Shown: positions 55,308-64,000 of the stretch, in pieces
Layout of the letters: every line of letters starts with the position of its first letter
Position numbering within the stretch: position 1 is the stretch's first letter
DNA from: Pseudo-nitzschia pungens
Taxonomy: Eukaryota; Bacillariophyta; Bacillariophyceae; Bacillariales; Bacillariaceae
Direction of reading: 5' to 3'
DNA length: 64,000 bases
NCBI GenBank assembly: GCA_037355855.1
Contig: CM074769.1
Coordinates: 1,488,001 to 1,552,000, forward strand
The notes under the pieces: generated by a model
Seen by the model: only the letters and a program-made list of their open reading frames with translations
Database searches by the model: none
Told to the model about the DNA's origin: nothing
Position numbers and translations under genes: made by a program

Positions 55308-55869
55308 AGAGAAAATTGCTCTAGCTGCATTATTTGGGGTACCTTTGGTCCCTGACAAGCAGCTCGGACGCAGCAGCAATCGATTTCGTTTTTTTTTCGG
55401 AAGCAATCGATTACGATTTTCGGAAGCAATCGAACGCAGCTGATTTCGATATGAGCTTCCTGACTACTTCGATGTTCATCCCGATTCCGGATTTGATCTG
55501 ATCCTATGTTATATTTGGGAGTCTCCGGTACACCGGTTCCGGGGACTATAAACTTGAAAGACAATAGGCTGATTGATCTCCTTGTTCGTGTCAAGGAGTG
55601 GAACCAAGGGCAAAACGTCCTCCGGTCCGACCCCCCCTTTTTTTTGAACTACGAATCAGCCGGGCCTCTGATAGAAGAACTGCAATATTTGGTGCAGTTT
55701 GATCTCTGACAAGTTACATGGAAGCATCCCTGAATTCTGTTATGATCCATCCAAGTGTCCTGGTACAACAAGCAAGAGTATTGGTGTCCTCCTGGGAGTA
55801 TCTGTTTCCGGGGACTGGTATAGTTGCTCAGTTGCTCATACAGGACCACTGGCATGAATCACGGGGACT
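55308..55869 (+). other. Copia 3' untranslated part with an LRR-like scrap
   Basis: Near 55710-55750 one frame reads SDKLHGSIPEFCYDPSKC, which fits the plant-type leucine-rich repeat phrase L-x-G-x-IP. Variants of TTCCGGGGACT occur at about 55533, 55804 and 55860; the last (CACGGGGACT) adjoins the 3' LTR and may be the polypurine tract. Confidence 0.4.
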
Positions 55870-56810
55870 ATGAAGATATTCAAGGTGGTGCTATGATCTG
55901 TGCTAAGGCTTCTGCGTAGGAGAGTGTACTGGGGCTACAGGCAGCAGCCCCCAGTAACTGACTAACAGGTGCTGAGCTGAGTGCTAGAGCTGTGTGCTAA
56001 TTGCTAGCATACAGGCTCAGCAACAGGCTTAGCAACAGGCTTAGCAACAGGCTTAGCAACAGGCTTAGCAACAGGCTTAGCAGCAGACCTATCCTGTTTA
56101 GTATGGATGCTAGCAGAGTTTACTAGGGTCGCCGCGTACGATTTGTACCAATCGTACGTACCCCGAGTAAAGCACCTGTTATGGTGTAGCTAAATGCTAC
56201 AGGGTTAGGGTTGCTAAGGCTACGAGATACTGGAAGATGCTAACCTACCATGATAACAATGCTAAGATACGATGCTACCGCCGGGGCCAGGTCATTGGTG
56301 TATAATATGTACCATGACTGGATGCCCGGCCCAAACAGTTACCCAACGCGCTAGCATAAGTGAGCTAGCATACGATTGGATCGCTAATAATTAAGCGAAG
56401 CTTAATTAAGCGGAGCTACGCTACGCTACTCGTAGGATACAGTACCAGAGCTACGGAAGCTCTGTTATTATACGAGTTAGCGAATCGATGTCACGATACG
56501 ATACAGAGCTGAGCGCTTTGGCTCAGCTCCCCTTTTATTCACTCTTTTCTTTATGCTCTAAATTAAAAGCCTATCATGCCCTCCTTTACGACCGATTCCG
56601 ATGTACCTCTAGGGAAGTGCTTTGTATTGCTTAAGTGTATGCAATAGACCTTGAACGGTCCACTGTAGACTCACGATTTGCCAGGGATATACGTGTTGTT
56701 ATTGTTAAGGCTTTTCCTTATTTACAGACCAGTACGAGTCGACTTATCTACAAGCCGATTAAGTTCTACGATTAGACCACGAAGACCGCTGACGAGCGGA
56801 TATCAACGCA
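55870..56810 (+). repeat. 3' LTR of the Copia element
   Basis: The 941-bp LTR has one 12-bp repeat unit fewer than the 5' LTR and is otherwise indistinguishable by eye. It ends 292 bp before the start codon of the hydrolase-like gene and points toward it, so its promoter could affect that gene. Confidence 0.9.
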
Positions 56811-57102
56811 ATTCTTCTGTCAGAACCGTAATTTATTGTATTCGGTTCGAGACTCGAGAAGACGTGTCAAAAAAGTCAAAAACCCCAGGACGAGCGAGGA
56901 CGAGTAAGGTTACCTTACCAGCACCTTCTTTTAAGTAACCTAAAGGTTTACCGGTATTATTATTATTATTATTATTTCAACCGTTCCAGACGAGAGGGAC
57001 ATTGAATCCAATTTCATTCCGAGCAGTTACAACTGTTTTTCATCGACAACACCAACACCAACACCAACGACAACGACAACGACAGAAAACTCGTCAACCA
57101 CC

Positions 57103-58095
57103 ATGAAGATTCCCGACATCCAGCGCGGCATGGTCCAGACCGCCCTGGGATCCATGTTTTACCTGCTCAGTGACGGACGTACCGCCAACAGCACGAACAG
57201 CACCAAATCCCCGATCCTCTGCTTCCACATGTCCCCCCGATCGTCCGACGAGTACCTGGAGGTCCTGCCCCTCCTGGCGGCGCCTGACGAAACAGAATCA
57301 TCCGGTGACTACGACAACGACGTCGAGACCGGCCGCGTAGTCATTGCCTTCGACCTTCCCGGATACGGCGCGAGCGAGAACCCGACCCGTTCCTGCACAA
57401 TGGACGAGATCTCCGATGCCTGCCTGGAGGCCGCCGACTCGATTCTTGGCAGCGACGGCAACAGCAACGACAACGGCAACAGTGCCGGCTACGTCGCCGT
57501 GGGATCCCTCCTCGGAAATTTTTGCTGCGTGTCGCTCGCGTCGCGGCACCCGGACCGGATCGCGGCGGGAATCGTCACCAACCCGTGGTTTTCCCCGGGG
57601 GCCACCGGGTTGCGGGTTTCGGACGGAGACGCTCCCGCCATTCCCGATTCCTTTGTCCTGCAGGACGACGGATCCCACCTGGTGGGACTCCACGCCAAGC
57701 GCAGCGGTTGGCTCGACAACGAGCTCAACCTGCGGGTGGTCCAGTCGGAGATCCAGTACCTGTCCAACCGCCGCAGGCGCTACGCAAAGGGCATCAACAT
57801 CGAGGGGGGATCCGACTACGATTTCGTGTCGGCCGCCAAGATCATTGCCGAGCGACCCAACGCCGTCCGGTTTTTGTGCCTCAAGGGAGAGGCCTGCGCG
57901 ACGCTCTTCGACGCCTTTGGACTGCAGGGATCGGAACGGTTTTCCGAGGCGGGCTCGCTTCTTTCCGGGGAGAGCGGGGATTCGCTCGAGGTGGCGACCC
58001 TGAAAGGAGAAAAGTCCACCCTCAACCTGGTAAACCAAATGCCGCAAGACTTTGCCTCCCGCTGCCGCCGGTTTTTGTCGAAGCACGGGTTGTAA
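57103..58095 (+). CDS. Alpha/beta-hydrolase-like protein with altered active site
   Basis: The 330-residue, intronless protein starts in CCACCATG context. The fold is suggested by ILCFHMSPRSSDEYLEVLPLL (oxyanion region), RVVIAFDLPGYGASENP (strand and turn of haloperoxidase/dehalogenase-like hydrolases) and YVAVGSLLGNFCCVSLASRHPDRI, the nucleophile-elbow region. The elbow is V-G-S-L-L instead of G-x-S-x-G. At the C-terminus, where a catalytic histidine normally precedes the last helix, the sequence is LKGEKSTLNLVNQMPQDFASRCRRFL with no histidine. It may be a non-catalytic member or use other residues. Acidic and Asn-rich loops (65-76, 117-128) are insertions. No signal peptide is evident. The Copia 3' LTR lies just upstream. 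Confidence 0.78.
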   Translation: MKIPDIQRGMVQTALGSMFYLLSDGRTANSTNSTKSPILCFHMSPRSSDEYLEVLPLLAAPDETESSGDYDNDVETGRVVIAFDLPGYGASENPTRSCTMDEISDACLEAADSILGSDGNSNDNGNSAGYVAVGSLLGNFCCVSLASRHPDRIAAGIVTNPWFSPGATGLRVSDGDAPAIPDSFVLQDDGSHLVGLHAKRSGWLDNELNLRVVQSEIQYLSNRRRRYAKGINIEGGSDYDFVSAAKIIAERPNAVRFLCLKGEACATLFDAFGLQGSERFSEAGSLLSGESGDSLEVATLKGEKSTLNLVNQMPQDFASRCRRFLSKHGL

Positions 58096-58556
58096 AATCA
58101 ACGAAACGAAGCCAAGCGAGACGAACGGGTATGGCTTGTATCCATGGCCCGGGAGTCGTCTCGGATTGTGGGAAACGGCACGGACGCGAGCTGTCGAAAT
58201 CAACCACAATCCTGCTGCTGCTGCTGCTGCTGCTGCTGCATCCAAATCAACTTAAATGTTGGTGAAACGAAAAAAATGTTGCATCGGAACCATTCCAATC
58301 ATGCGACCTAAACATTCGAACGATTTTCTCATTTTTTTTCTACATGAGGATCAAATTGCCTCGACCAGTTTTCGTCTAGAAATAATATCTTCTTCGATAC
58401 TTTCGACAAAACCAATGTCCAGGAATTGGTAAACCCTATGAATAACAAATGCACGGCTATTGAAATTGTCTTGCATATTATTATTCTCTCCTTCTATATT
58501 CTCTCTCTGGATCGGTAAAATAGTATTCAACTCCCGTCGTGCGCAATGGACCCAAC
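58096..58556. other. Spacer with (CTG)9
   Basis: This spacer lies between convergent genes. A perfect (CTG)9 repeat occupies 58212-58238. Nothing else was recognised. Confidence 0.6.
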
Positions 58557-59246
58557 TCAGCGTTTCTTGACGCCCTTGAGCGTCACCACAAAGTTGAGCG
58601 TCGCGTTCGGCGGTATGTCCGGCTTGCAGCCGCGTTTCCCGTACCCCAGCTTGCTCGGAACGGTGAGCCTGCGCTTTCCTCCCACCGTCATGTTGGCGAT
58701 ACCCAGGTCCCAGCCCTTGATGACGTCCCCCGCGCCCAGGACAAACTCGAACCGGGTGGCCTTGTCGAACTCGTACCCGTCGTCGAGTGTACCCCTGTAG
58801 GCCACCGTGACAAGGTCTCCGGGTTGGGCCGTCCGGGAGCGATCACCGCCGTCGTCGTCATCGTCGTCGTCGTCCTTCTTCTTTTTCGAGGACGAGGAGG
58901 ACGATCCCAGGTCTTCGATAACGAGCTGCTCGCCGTCGTCCCGGGGTTCCACCACCGGATCGCCCGACACCCTAAAACTCTGGCCCGTTTGCACCAGCAC
59001 GCCTTCGTCGACACCCTTTTTGAAGGCCTTCTTGATGGCGGTGGCATTGTCGCAGCCGCATTCCGACTTGAGATACTTGGTGATGGCGGTTCGGGAGGAA
59101 CCCTTCGGACCGGGATCCCTCAGCTCCCGAATGGCCGAGACGATCTTGTCCAGGACCGTCGTTCCTCCCTTCTTCTTTTGTTTTGTCTTTTTGGCGGCGG
59201 CGCCGCCGCTGTTATTGCTGCTGCCGGTGCGCTTTTTGGGGGCCAT
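58557..59246 (-). CDS. Linker-histone-fold FKBP-type prolyl isomerase
   Basis: The 229-residue protein starts at MAPKKRTGSS; an upstream in-frame ATG at 59387 would add 47 residues of poor quality. A lysine-rich, nuclear-looking N-terminus leads into a histone H1/H5-type winged helix (about 28-95: TVLDKIVSAIRELRD, SSRTAITKYLKSE, IKKAFKKGVDEGVLVQTG). A Ser run and an acidic Asp run (113-135) follow. The FKBP domain (141-227) keeps the binding-pocket residues Y150, F160, D161, F168, V175, I176, W179, Y202 and F219. It should catalyse cis-trans isomerisation of prolyl bonds, and the histone-like domain implies chromatin or nucleic-acid binding. The combination is unusual; nuclear FKBPs with other DNA- or histone-binding N-termini are known in yeast, plants and animals. 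Confidence 0.88.
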   Translation of the reverse strand: MAPKKRTGSSNNSGGAAAKKTKQKKKGGTTVLDKIVSAIRELRDPGPKGSSRTAITKYLKSECGCDNATAIKKAFKKGVDEGVLVQTGQSFRVSGDPVVEPRDDGEQLVIEDLGSSSSSSKKKKDDDDDDDDGGDRSRTAQPGDLVTVAYRGTLDDGYEFDKATRFEFVLGAGDVIKGWDLGIANMTVGGKRRLTVPSKLGYGKRGCKPDIPPNATLNFVVTLKGVKKR

Positions 59247-60837
59247 GACGGAATGGAAGATCGTTGTTCTCGTGGAATCGGATGGTTGTTCCGCGATGGC
59301 AACGATCGGGGTGTGCCCTGTCGTTGGGACGATCGAGAAAAAATATCTGAAACTGGAATGCGTACAAGACAAGACAAGACAAGGCAATGGCGGTTTGAGG
59401 ATTGGCTGGGCCGGAACAAAGAAAGATCTTTTTGGAGATGAGATGAGATGAGATGAGATGGGATCAGATGCGATCAGATGCGATGAGAGTGCCCTTCTTG
59501 TGATCGTCTGTGCTGAAGTGTCGAAAGCTTTTTGTATACTCGAGAGACTAAGATAGTTCTTAGCTTAATTTCCTGCAATCCTGTTTTGGTAAGGTTAAGT
59601 CTTACGGTATCCTACCGGTATGGGATAATCTTACCCCGGCGCCGTCTCGGGTGAAAGGTTACGTCAACTTCGGAGTGCACGCAATCTTACTCTGTGCTCA
59701 CATTGGCTAAGTTGATCCGCTCAGGAACAATACGCGACTACTCTCAGTATCTCAGTACACAGCTATGAGCAAGAATGAATGTTTTTAAATAGTGAGTAGA
59801 AGTATTTTATTCTATTGTCATTATTGCATAATATAATTGCATAAACATTAAAAAAACATTGTTCGGAGCGGAGTGAGTCAGTCGCGTGTGAAAAAATAAT
59901 GAAAAAAATACGATTACGTGTAAATATAACTTGGTAGTAGCGCTTCCTGGATTTAAAAATTTTTGGGCTTTCTGCTGTAATCTTACCGTACACGTAATCT
60001 ATCATAATTATTATCTTGTGTTTGTCCGCGGACAATGAACCCAATACGGACATCCAAAATGTGAATGGATCTCCATTGATGCCAATTTCTGCTATCCAAC
60101 ACTGTTTCCATTTTTTGGCGTTCCAGATGTGTGTGAAAGGCAGGAACTACCTTCATCCGGACAAGCCCAAGCAAGTAACAGTGGGGGGGACGAAAAAAAG
60201 ATAAAAATGATTGTCGAGTGAGCCACGGATGGATGAGAGCAAGACCGCAGGAACAACGAATCAGGTTGAGAAATTGCGTCTTCATAGCACGCGTGCAATG
60301 GATGCGAACGAGATTGTTGTGTCTTATTCTCGGACGTTGTTGTTCGCTCTTGGCTAATCATTACTTACGGCACATCCCATGTTCTTGGAACGACTTGATT
60401 GACACTTTGGATTTTGATTGATTGAATGGGTTGATTCACAAACAATAATAGTAATGATTATTCCAACAAAAGTACATACCACGGGGGCAACCAATCCTAG
60501 CAATGTGGATTCCGGAAAGTCCTGGTAGCACTTCGTCGCTGCTGGAAAAAATTTGGGTTCCTCTTCTGTGCTGTATGTGTATTGGAAAAACTACTCTGTG
60601 TGTTGAATCGGGATCTCTATAGGAAATATTATGTGCCTAACGAGTCTCCATAATATTTTTCGCTCGTTGCTTGTCGCATTCCTCTAATTGTCAGTGGATA
60701 CAGTGTAGTAGTAGTAGTAGTATTGTACATGTATTGTTATCCGTGTCACGACCCACGAGTGTCAAAAGTATGGGAGAAATTGGTGGTTCAAAAACCAATA
60801 CGGATGCACCTTGAATCGATCCTCCAGGTGCTTCGAA
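59247..60837. other. Spacer without recognised genes
   Basis: No gene was recognised in 1.6 kb. It holds GAGAT repeats at 59437-59462, a TAG run at about 60705-60721 and TAAGGTTAAG/TACCGGTA words near 59590-59620. Short minus-strand frames (59763-60361) have no recognisable domain. Confidence 0.45.
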
Positions 60838-61759
60838 TCAAACGTTAGCTTTGCGTGACTCCCTCCCGTGTGCCTTCCGAATGCGATTGTAGTGGTCCTC
60901 GAGCACCCGCCGGGTCACTGGATTCCTGACGCTGATTTGCGCGTCGTACGGCATGGAATCCACCACCACCACGTCCGTTAGGGACAGTTGGACGTCGTCG
61001 GTGGGGTCCAGATCGAGAAAGCATTCGATGGGTCGATTCAATATCCCGATAACTGGTCATCTCGACCTTTCCTCTCACAATGGTGCAATATCCAGGATCC
61101 TTCAGGTCGTGGAGGGCCTCCTGGCCAAAGAGTTCCAGGACGGTCGTCGCATCGACCAGGCACTCGTTGGACGGCCCGTAGGCACCCAGGTCCGTCCCCG
61201 CGATGAGTTTTCTCTTTCCGGGGATTTTTGGCTTCATTTCGTGCATGGACATGAGGTTCGGGTAGAAGATCACCAGGTCGTCCCCGTCGGGCTGCATCGT
61301 CGCCGCTTTCTGTGCCAGCTCGTCCGCGATTTCGTTCTCTTCCCTCGGGACGTGCTGGAGCGAATACTCTCCCTTGAGTTGCGAGAGCAACCCGAGGCAG
61401 ATCTCGTAGTAAAGCTTCAGGATCGGCGACCGGACCTCGTATTCCCCATTGAGCTGCTTGATGACGACCTCCGAATCGCCGTAAATGTCCACGTCGAACG
61501 GTCGAACCGGGTGCTCCCGGAGCAGGCCGCGGAGGCCGAGAATGAGCCCGTTGTATTCTGGAACAGCGTTGCCGTTGCAGCCGGCGTCTCCCAGTCGCCG
61601 AGAGAGACGGGTTGCCATGGAATAGATTTCCTCCGCGGTGAGTGCCTCGCCTCGGCTCTCGCACTTGTAATAGAGGACGCCACAGCCACCCGTTCGGGGG
61701 TTGTCTCCCGATGTGGCGCCGTCAAACCACAGTTCGTAGCGTGGGTTCGGTCGATTCAT
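60838..61759 (-). CDS. RNase H-like protein, C-terminus in a shifted frame
   Basis: The N-terminal 150 residues form a ribonuclease HI-type domain with all four acidic residues: D13 (LWFDGATSGD), E68 (VPEYNGLI), D95 (IYGDSEVV) and D146 (VPREENEIADELA). It should cut RNA in RNA-DNA hybrids or act as a plant-type RVT_3 nuclease. A second region (about 155-240, FYPNLMSMHEMKPKIPGK and TDLGAYGPSNECLVDA) is not recognised. Near 61035 the continuous frame (to 60845) turns into Arg/Gly/Ser-rich sequence. An overlapping frame instead gives PIECFLDLDPTDDVQLSLTD ending at 60838, which looks like the true C-terminus. This suggests a one-base indel or a sequence error near 61030-61045. Confidence 0.82.
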
Positions 61760-61873
61760 TCCCCCCTTTGTACGTTGTGATTCGTTTTCGTTTGGTTCTA
61801 GTCCTGGTTTGCGTTGCGTTGTTTGGCTTGGTTTGGCTTGGCTTGGCTTGGTTTTCTTTGCTTTGGTTCGATG
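61760..61873. promoter_or_regulatory. Upstream region of the RNase H-like gene
   Basis: A short 5' region with a GGCTTGGTTTGGCTTGGCTT-type tandem repeat at about 61825-61855, directly followed by the MITE. No promoter element could be assigned. Confidence 0.4.
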
Positions 61874-61879
61874 CTAAGG

Positions 61880-62617
61880 CCAGGGGTCATAATATAAGAA
61901 GGGGTATGCCACGATCGCTAAAAATCGGTGATTCATATTCCATGTGTGGTCCAAAATAGAAAAATTTCCCTCAGTCAATTTTTTTCTTCTCATAATTTAC
62001 TGCATATCACTAGTAAAAGTGTACCTGATAAAGCAACTTACCAAGTACACTTCCAATCACTCTCCAACTTTTAAATTTGATATGCAGTTCACCGTATATA
62101 GTTGAGAGTCAAGTAGTAAGTACCTTTTTCAGTTTACATCCATCTGCTGTCTGATATTGCTGATTCAAACTACCAGTGATCTGTGCCTTCCACCTGGAAT
62201 ATAAAATACAAAATCGGATCGTCCGTCCGTCATCCGTTTTATTTTTATTCAATTAAAAGCTTCCACTTGGAACCAAAATTTGGACCATCCATCCAAATAA
62301 ATTACTTTATCTTCCATCCATCTAGAGTGAAAAGCAGTTACATATTCATAATCCCTGTAAAAAATTGGGCTAGATACAATATTCAAATATTGTTTTGTTA
62401 CAATTTTTGATGGAGTTGTTATAGATTGAAGTGTAATAGTTTTTGTTAGTATTATGCAGTGAAAGTGGAAAAAAAAAGTTTGAGGTTGAGGGAAATTTTT
62501 CTAAATTGGACCACACATGGAATATGGAGTGCCATTTTTTTTTACTAGTATTTGTACGTCGAACACGGGCGACGGACAGACTTCGTGGCATACCCCTTCT
62601 TATATTATGACCCCTGG
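61880..62617. mobile_element. MITE with long terminal inverted repeats
   Basis: The 738-bp element has ends CCAGGGGTCATAATATAAGA at 61880 and its inverse ending at 62617, an exact match for about 34 bp. Further inside, CATATTCCATGTGTGGTCCA (about 61936) has its inverse near 62510, so the inverted arms extend over roughly 110 bp with gaps. CTAAGG is duplicated at 61874-61879 and 62618-62623. There is no coding capacity. A second CCAGGGGTCAT phrase near 62734 may be a relic of the same family. The superfamily is not assigned. Confidence 0.82.
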
Positions 62618-62623
62618 CTAAGG

Positions 62624-63256
62624 CGTCATATGTATGATACATGACAGTCAACCAGAAAACAACAAATCCATCAGAGAACAGTTTTGTAGGGAAAAGATTG
62701 AGAGCATCCGGTTCTCAGACGCAGCGGTTTTGGGCCAGGGGTCATCTTCCGTTCAATTGCTGGAAAAATGAAATAATAGATCGACAAATAATGATAAGAA
62801 GAATGAGATGGTTCCAGAAAACAATTCAATAAAGAAGAATACAGTTCGAAATGTCGTACGGTACCGGTAGATACCACTATTATTATTATTATTATCCTAA
62901 GAACTTAAAATACGTAACCTTACCGTACCATAGTTGTTGTCAACACCACGATTGATTCGATTCATTCATTCCTGTTCGTCTGACCTTGACACGTTATCGA
63001 TGCAAAACTCCCGATGTTTTTGCTTCTCTGTGTTTCATCAGTCTATCGTCCCGGATCGTCGCTGGTCGGATTTGGAATGAGCAAGTTTTTGGATTGTTGA
63101 GAGATTTGGACATGGATGCCTTCCTTCGCCGGGGTAGCAGAAAGACAGAGAGAACGGGAAGGAGACAGAACTGAAAAAAACAGAGAAAGAGGAGCGCAAA
63201 GAAGGAAATTAATAAACAAACCATCAAAACAATAAGCACGTACTTTCATTGCCACC
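62624..63256. other. Spacer before the bL9m gene
   Basis: No gene was recognised. It contains an ATT repeat at about 62878-62894 and TAACCTTACCGTACC near 62916. The bL9m start codon follows in GCCACCATG context. Confidence 0.45.
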
Positions 63257-64000
63257 ATGTCGTCCCGAATATTCGCGTCCCGATGCAGCGTCAGCAGCAG
63301 CGTTGCAAGCAGCCTGCGCCGCGCTCTGTGGCCGGCACCCACTACAGCATCCGCATTTGGATCCACAAGCTGGGTGCAGAAGACGCAATCACGGACACCA
63401 ACTCAAATGAAAACACAGACACAGACGCAGACCCAGCGGCGATGGGGCCACACGGTCCGGCTGATCGCCCTGGAGGACCTTCCCCACGGCAAGGCCTACA
63501 AGGGAGACGTCGTGACCGTCAAGGCGGGATACGCGCGAAACCACCTGGTCCCGCAAAAGCTGGCGCTCTACGCCACTCCGCAAAACTTTGAAAAGTTGGG
63601 GATTGTCGATCCCGATATTGAAACGGAGGAGGAGCGAATCGCCCGCCTCCTGAGAGAGTCCAACATGACGGCCGCGGAAGACCGGTATCTCAAGGACGCG
63701 GATCTATTGAAGAAGTATCTGAGGAACAAGGTGGTGAGTTTTGTTCTGGACGATTGGCGTGGATGTTGGTTTGAATCTGATAAGCAATTGGGTTTTTTTG
63801 GTTAGGGGGTCTCTGCGTGGTGGTATTCTTGTATCTGTTGGATTTCGGTTCTTCTGACACATTCTGCTATCATTGATCCCCGTGGCATCGATTGCGTTGA
63901 TTGGATTTGATCGGGATGCACCAGCTCCAAATATGGCGCAACGTCGATCCCAACAGCACGGACACCCTCCATCCGGGAGTGGTCACGGCCGAACACATTC
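63257..64000 (+). CDS. Mitochondrial ribosomal protein bL9 (partial, runs off the window)
   Basis: Coding exons are 63257-63733 and 63925 to beyond the window. The N-terminus is a Ser/Arg-rich mitochondrial presequence (MSSRIFASRCSVSSSVASSL). The bL9 N-terminal domain follows from about residue 65: TVRLIALEDLPHGKAYKGDV, VKAGYARNHLVPQKLALYAT, with the conserved GYARNHLVP segment that packs on 23S-type rRNA. The intron (63734-63924, 191 bp) starts GTGAGT and ends CACCAG. After it the frame reads LQIWRNVDPNS and LHPGVVTAEHI, typical of the C-terminal region of mitochondrial L9. It acts in the large subunit of the mitochondrial ribosome. Confidence 0.88.
63734..63924 (+). other. Intron of bL9m
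   Basis: The 191-bp intron has a GTGAGT donor and a GCACCAG acceptor in phase 0. Reading through it would end at 63805 with a tail lacking similarity to L9, while splicing gives a conserved continuation. Confidence 0.82.

Larger units (their letters stand above)
47790..56810 (+). mobile_element. Copia-type LTR element, decayed inside, near-identical LTRs
   Basis: The 9.0-kb element has LTRs at 47790-48742 (953 bp) and 55870-56810 (941 bp). They appear identical except that the first has one more copy of a 12-bp repeat. ATTCT flanks both sides (47785-47789, 56811-56815), with the LTR then starting ATG; starting at TG instead would spoil the duplication by a base. The interior holds only pieces of Copia pol. 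An RT/RNase H piece (49641-50585) lies upstream of the integrase piece (52015-53918), which is not the normal order, and the true RNase H end is at 55089-55307. It must have moved recently using enzymes from elsewhere. Confidence 0.88.

Noticed and set aside
57298..58245. 315-residue minus-strand frame opposite the hydrolase-like gene
   Set aside because: Shadow frame in GC-rich coding DNA; it has no domain and runs into a CTG repeat.
58539..59441. 300-residue plus-strand frame opposite the FKBP gene
   Set aside because: The sense strand has complete histone-like and FKBP domains. The antisense frame is low complexity and lacks any domain.
60953..61780. 275-residue plus-strand frame opposite the RNase H-like gene
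   Set aside because: It has no recognisable domain, and the minus strand has all four catalytic residues in context.

Overview
This is nuclear DNA of a eukaryote, most likely a pennate diatom. The evidence is intron-bearing genes with GT-AG junctions and Kozak-like starts, a two-domain DUF6824 protein (a family typical of diatoms), Copia integrase fragments of the kind found in diatoms, and gene islands of higher GC set in AT-richer, repeat-rich spacers. There is no operon structure. The organism call is an inference.

Layout. (1) 1-29,086 is a stack of nested transposons. An LTR element X (1884-29081, target duplication TCCCC) carries a gag-like gene on the minus strand. It is split by a Ty3/Gypsy element C (2715-20103, minus, TSD CTTTG) and by a large TIR element (21767-28537, TSD TC). 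C is itself split by a full-length sister Gypsy element B (4007-9860, plus, TSD GGTCA) in its pol and by a second large TIR element (13387-19060, TSD CA) in its gag. Every boundary closes with a matching target duplication, and LTR pairs differ at only about one site, so the whole stack is young. (2) 29,087-31,970 is a gene-free spacer with two inverted-repeat elements. (3) 32,047-46,127 is the first gene island: homoserine kinase (one intron), a membrane-anchored SnoaL/CaMKII-association-domain protein, a tandem DUF6824 protein, an eight-helix membrane protein and a DUF4116 repeat protein. (4) 47,790-56,810 is a Copia-type element with almost identical 0.95-kb LTRs but a decayed and rearranged interior. 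(5) 57,103-64,000 is the second gene island: an alpha/beta-hydrolase-like protein, a nuclear protein joining a linker-histone fold to an FKBP domain, an RNase H-like protein with an apparent frameshift, a 738-bp MITE and the start of mitochondrial ribosomal protein bL9.

The host genes do not form one pathway; they are housekeeping and lineage-specific genes separated by transposon-derived DNA. The parts most worth a second look are the large TIR element family (no recognisable transposase, built of four kinds of tandem array), the same-frame gag-TGA-ATG-pol arrangement of the Gypsy elements, the decayed but recently moved Copia element, and the histone H1-FKBP fusion.
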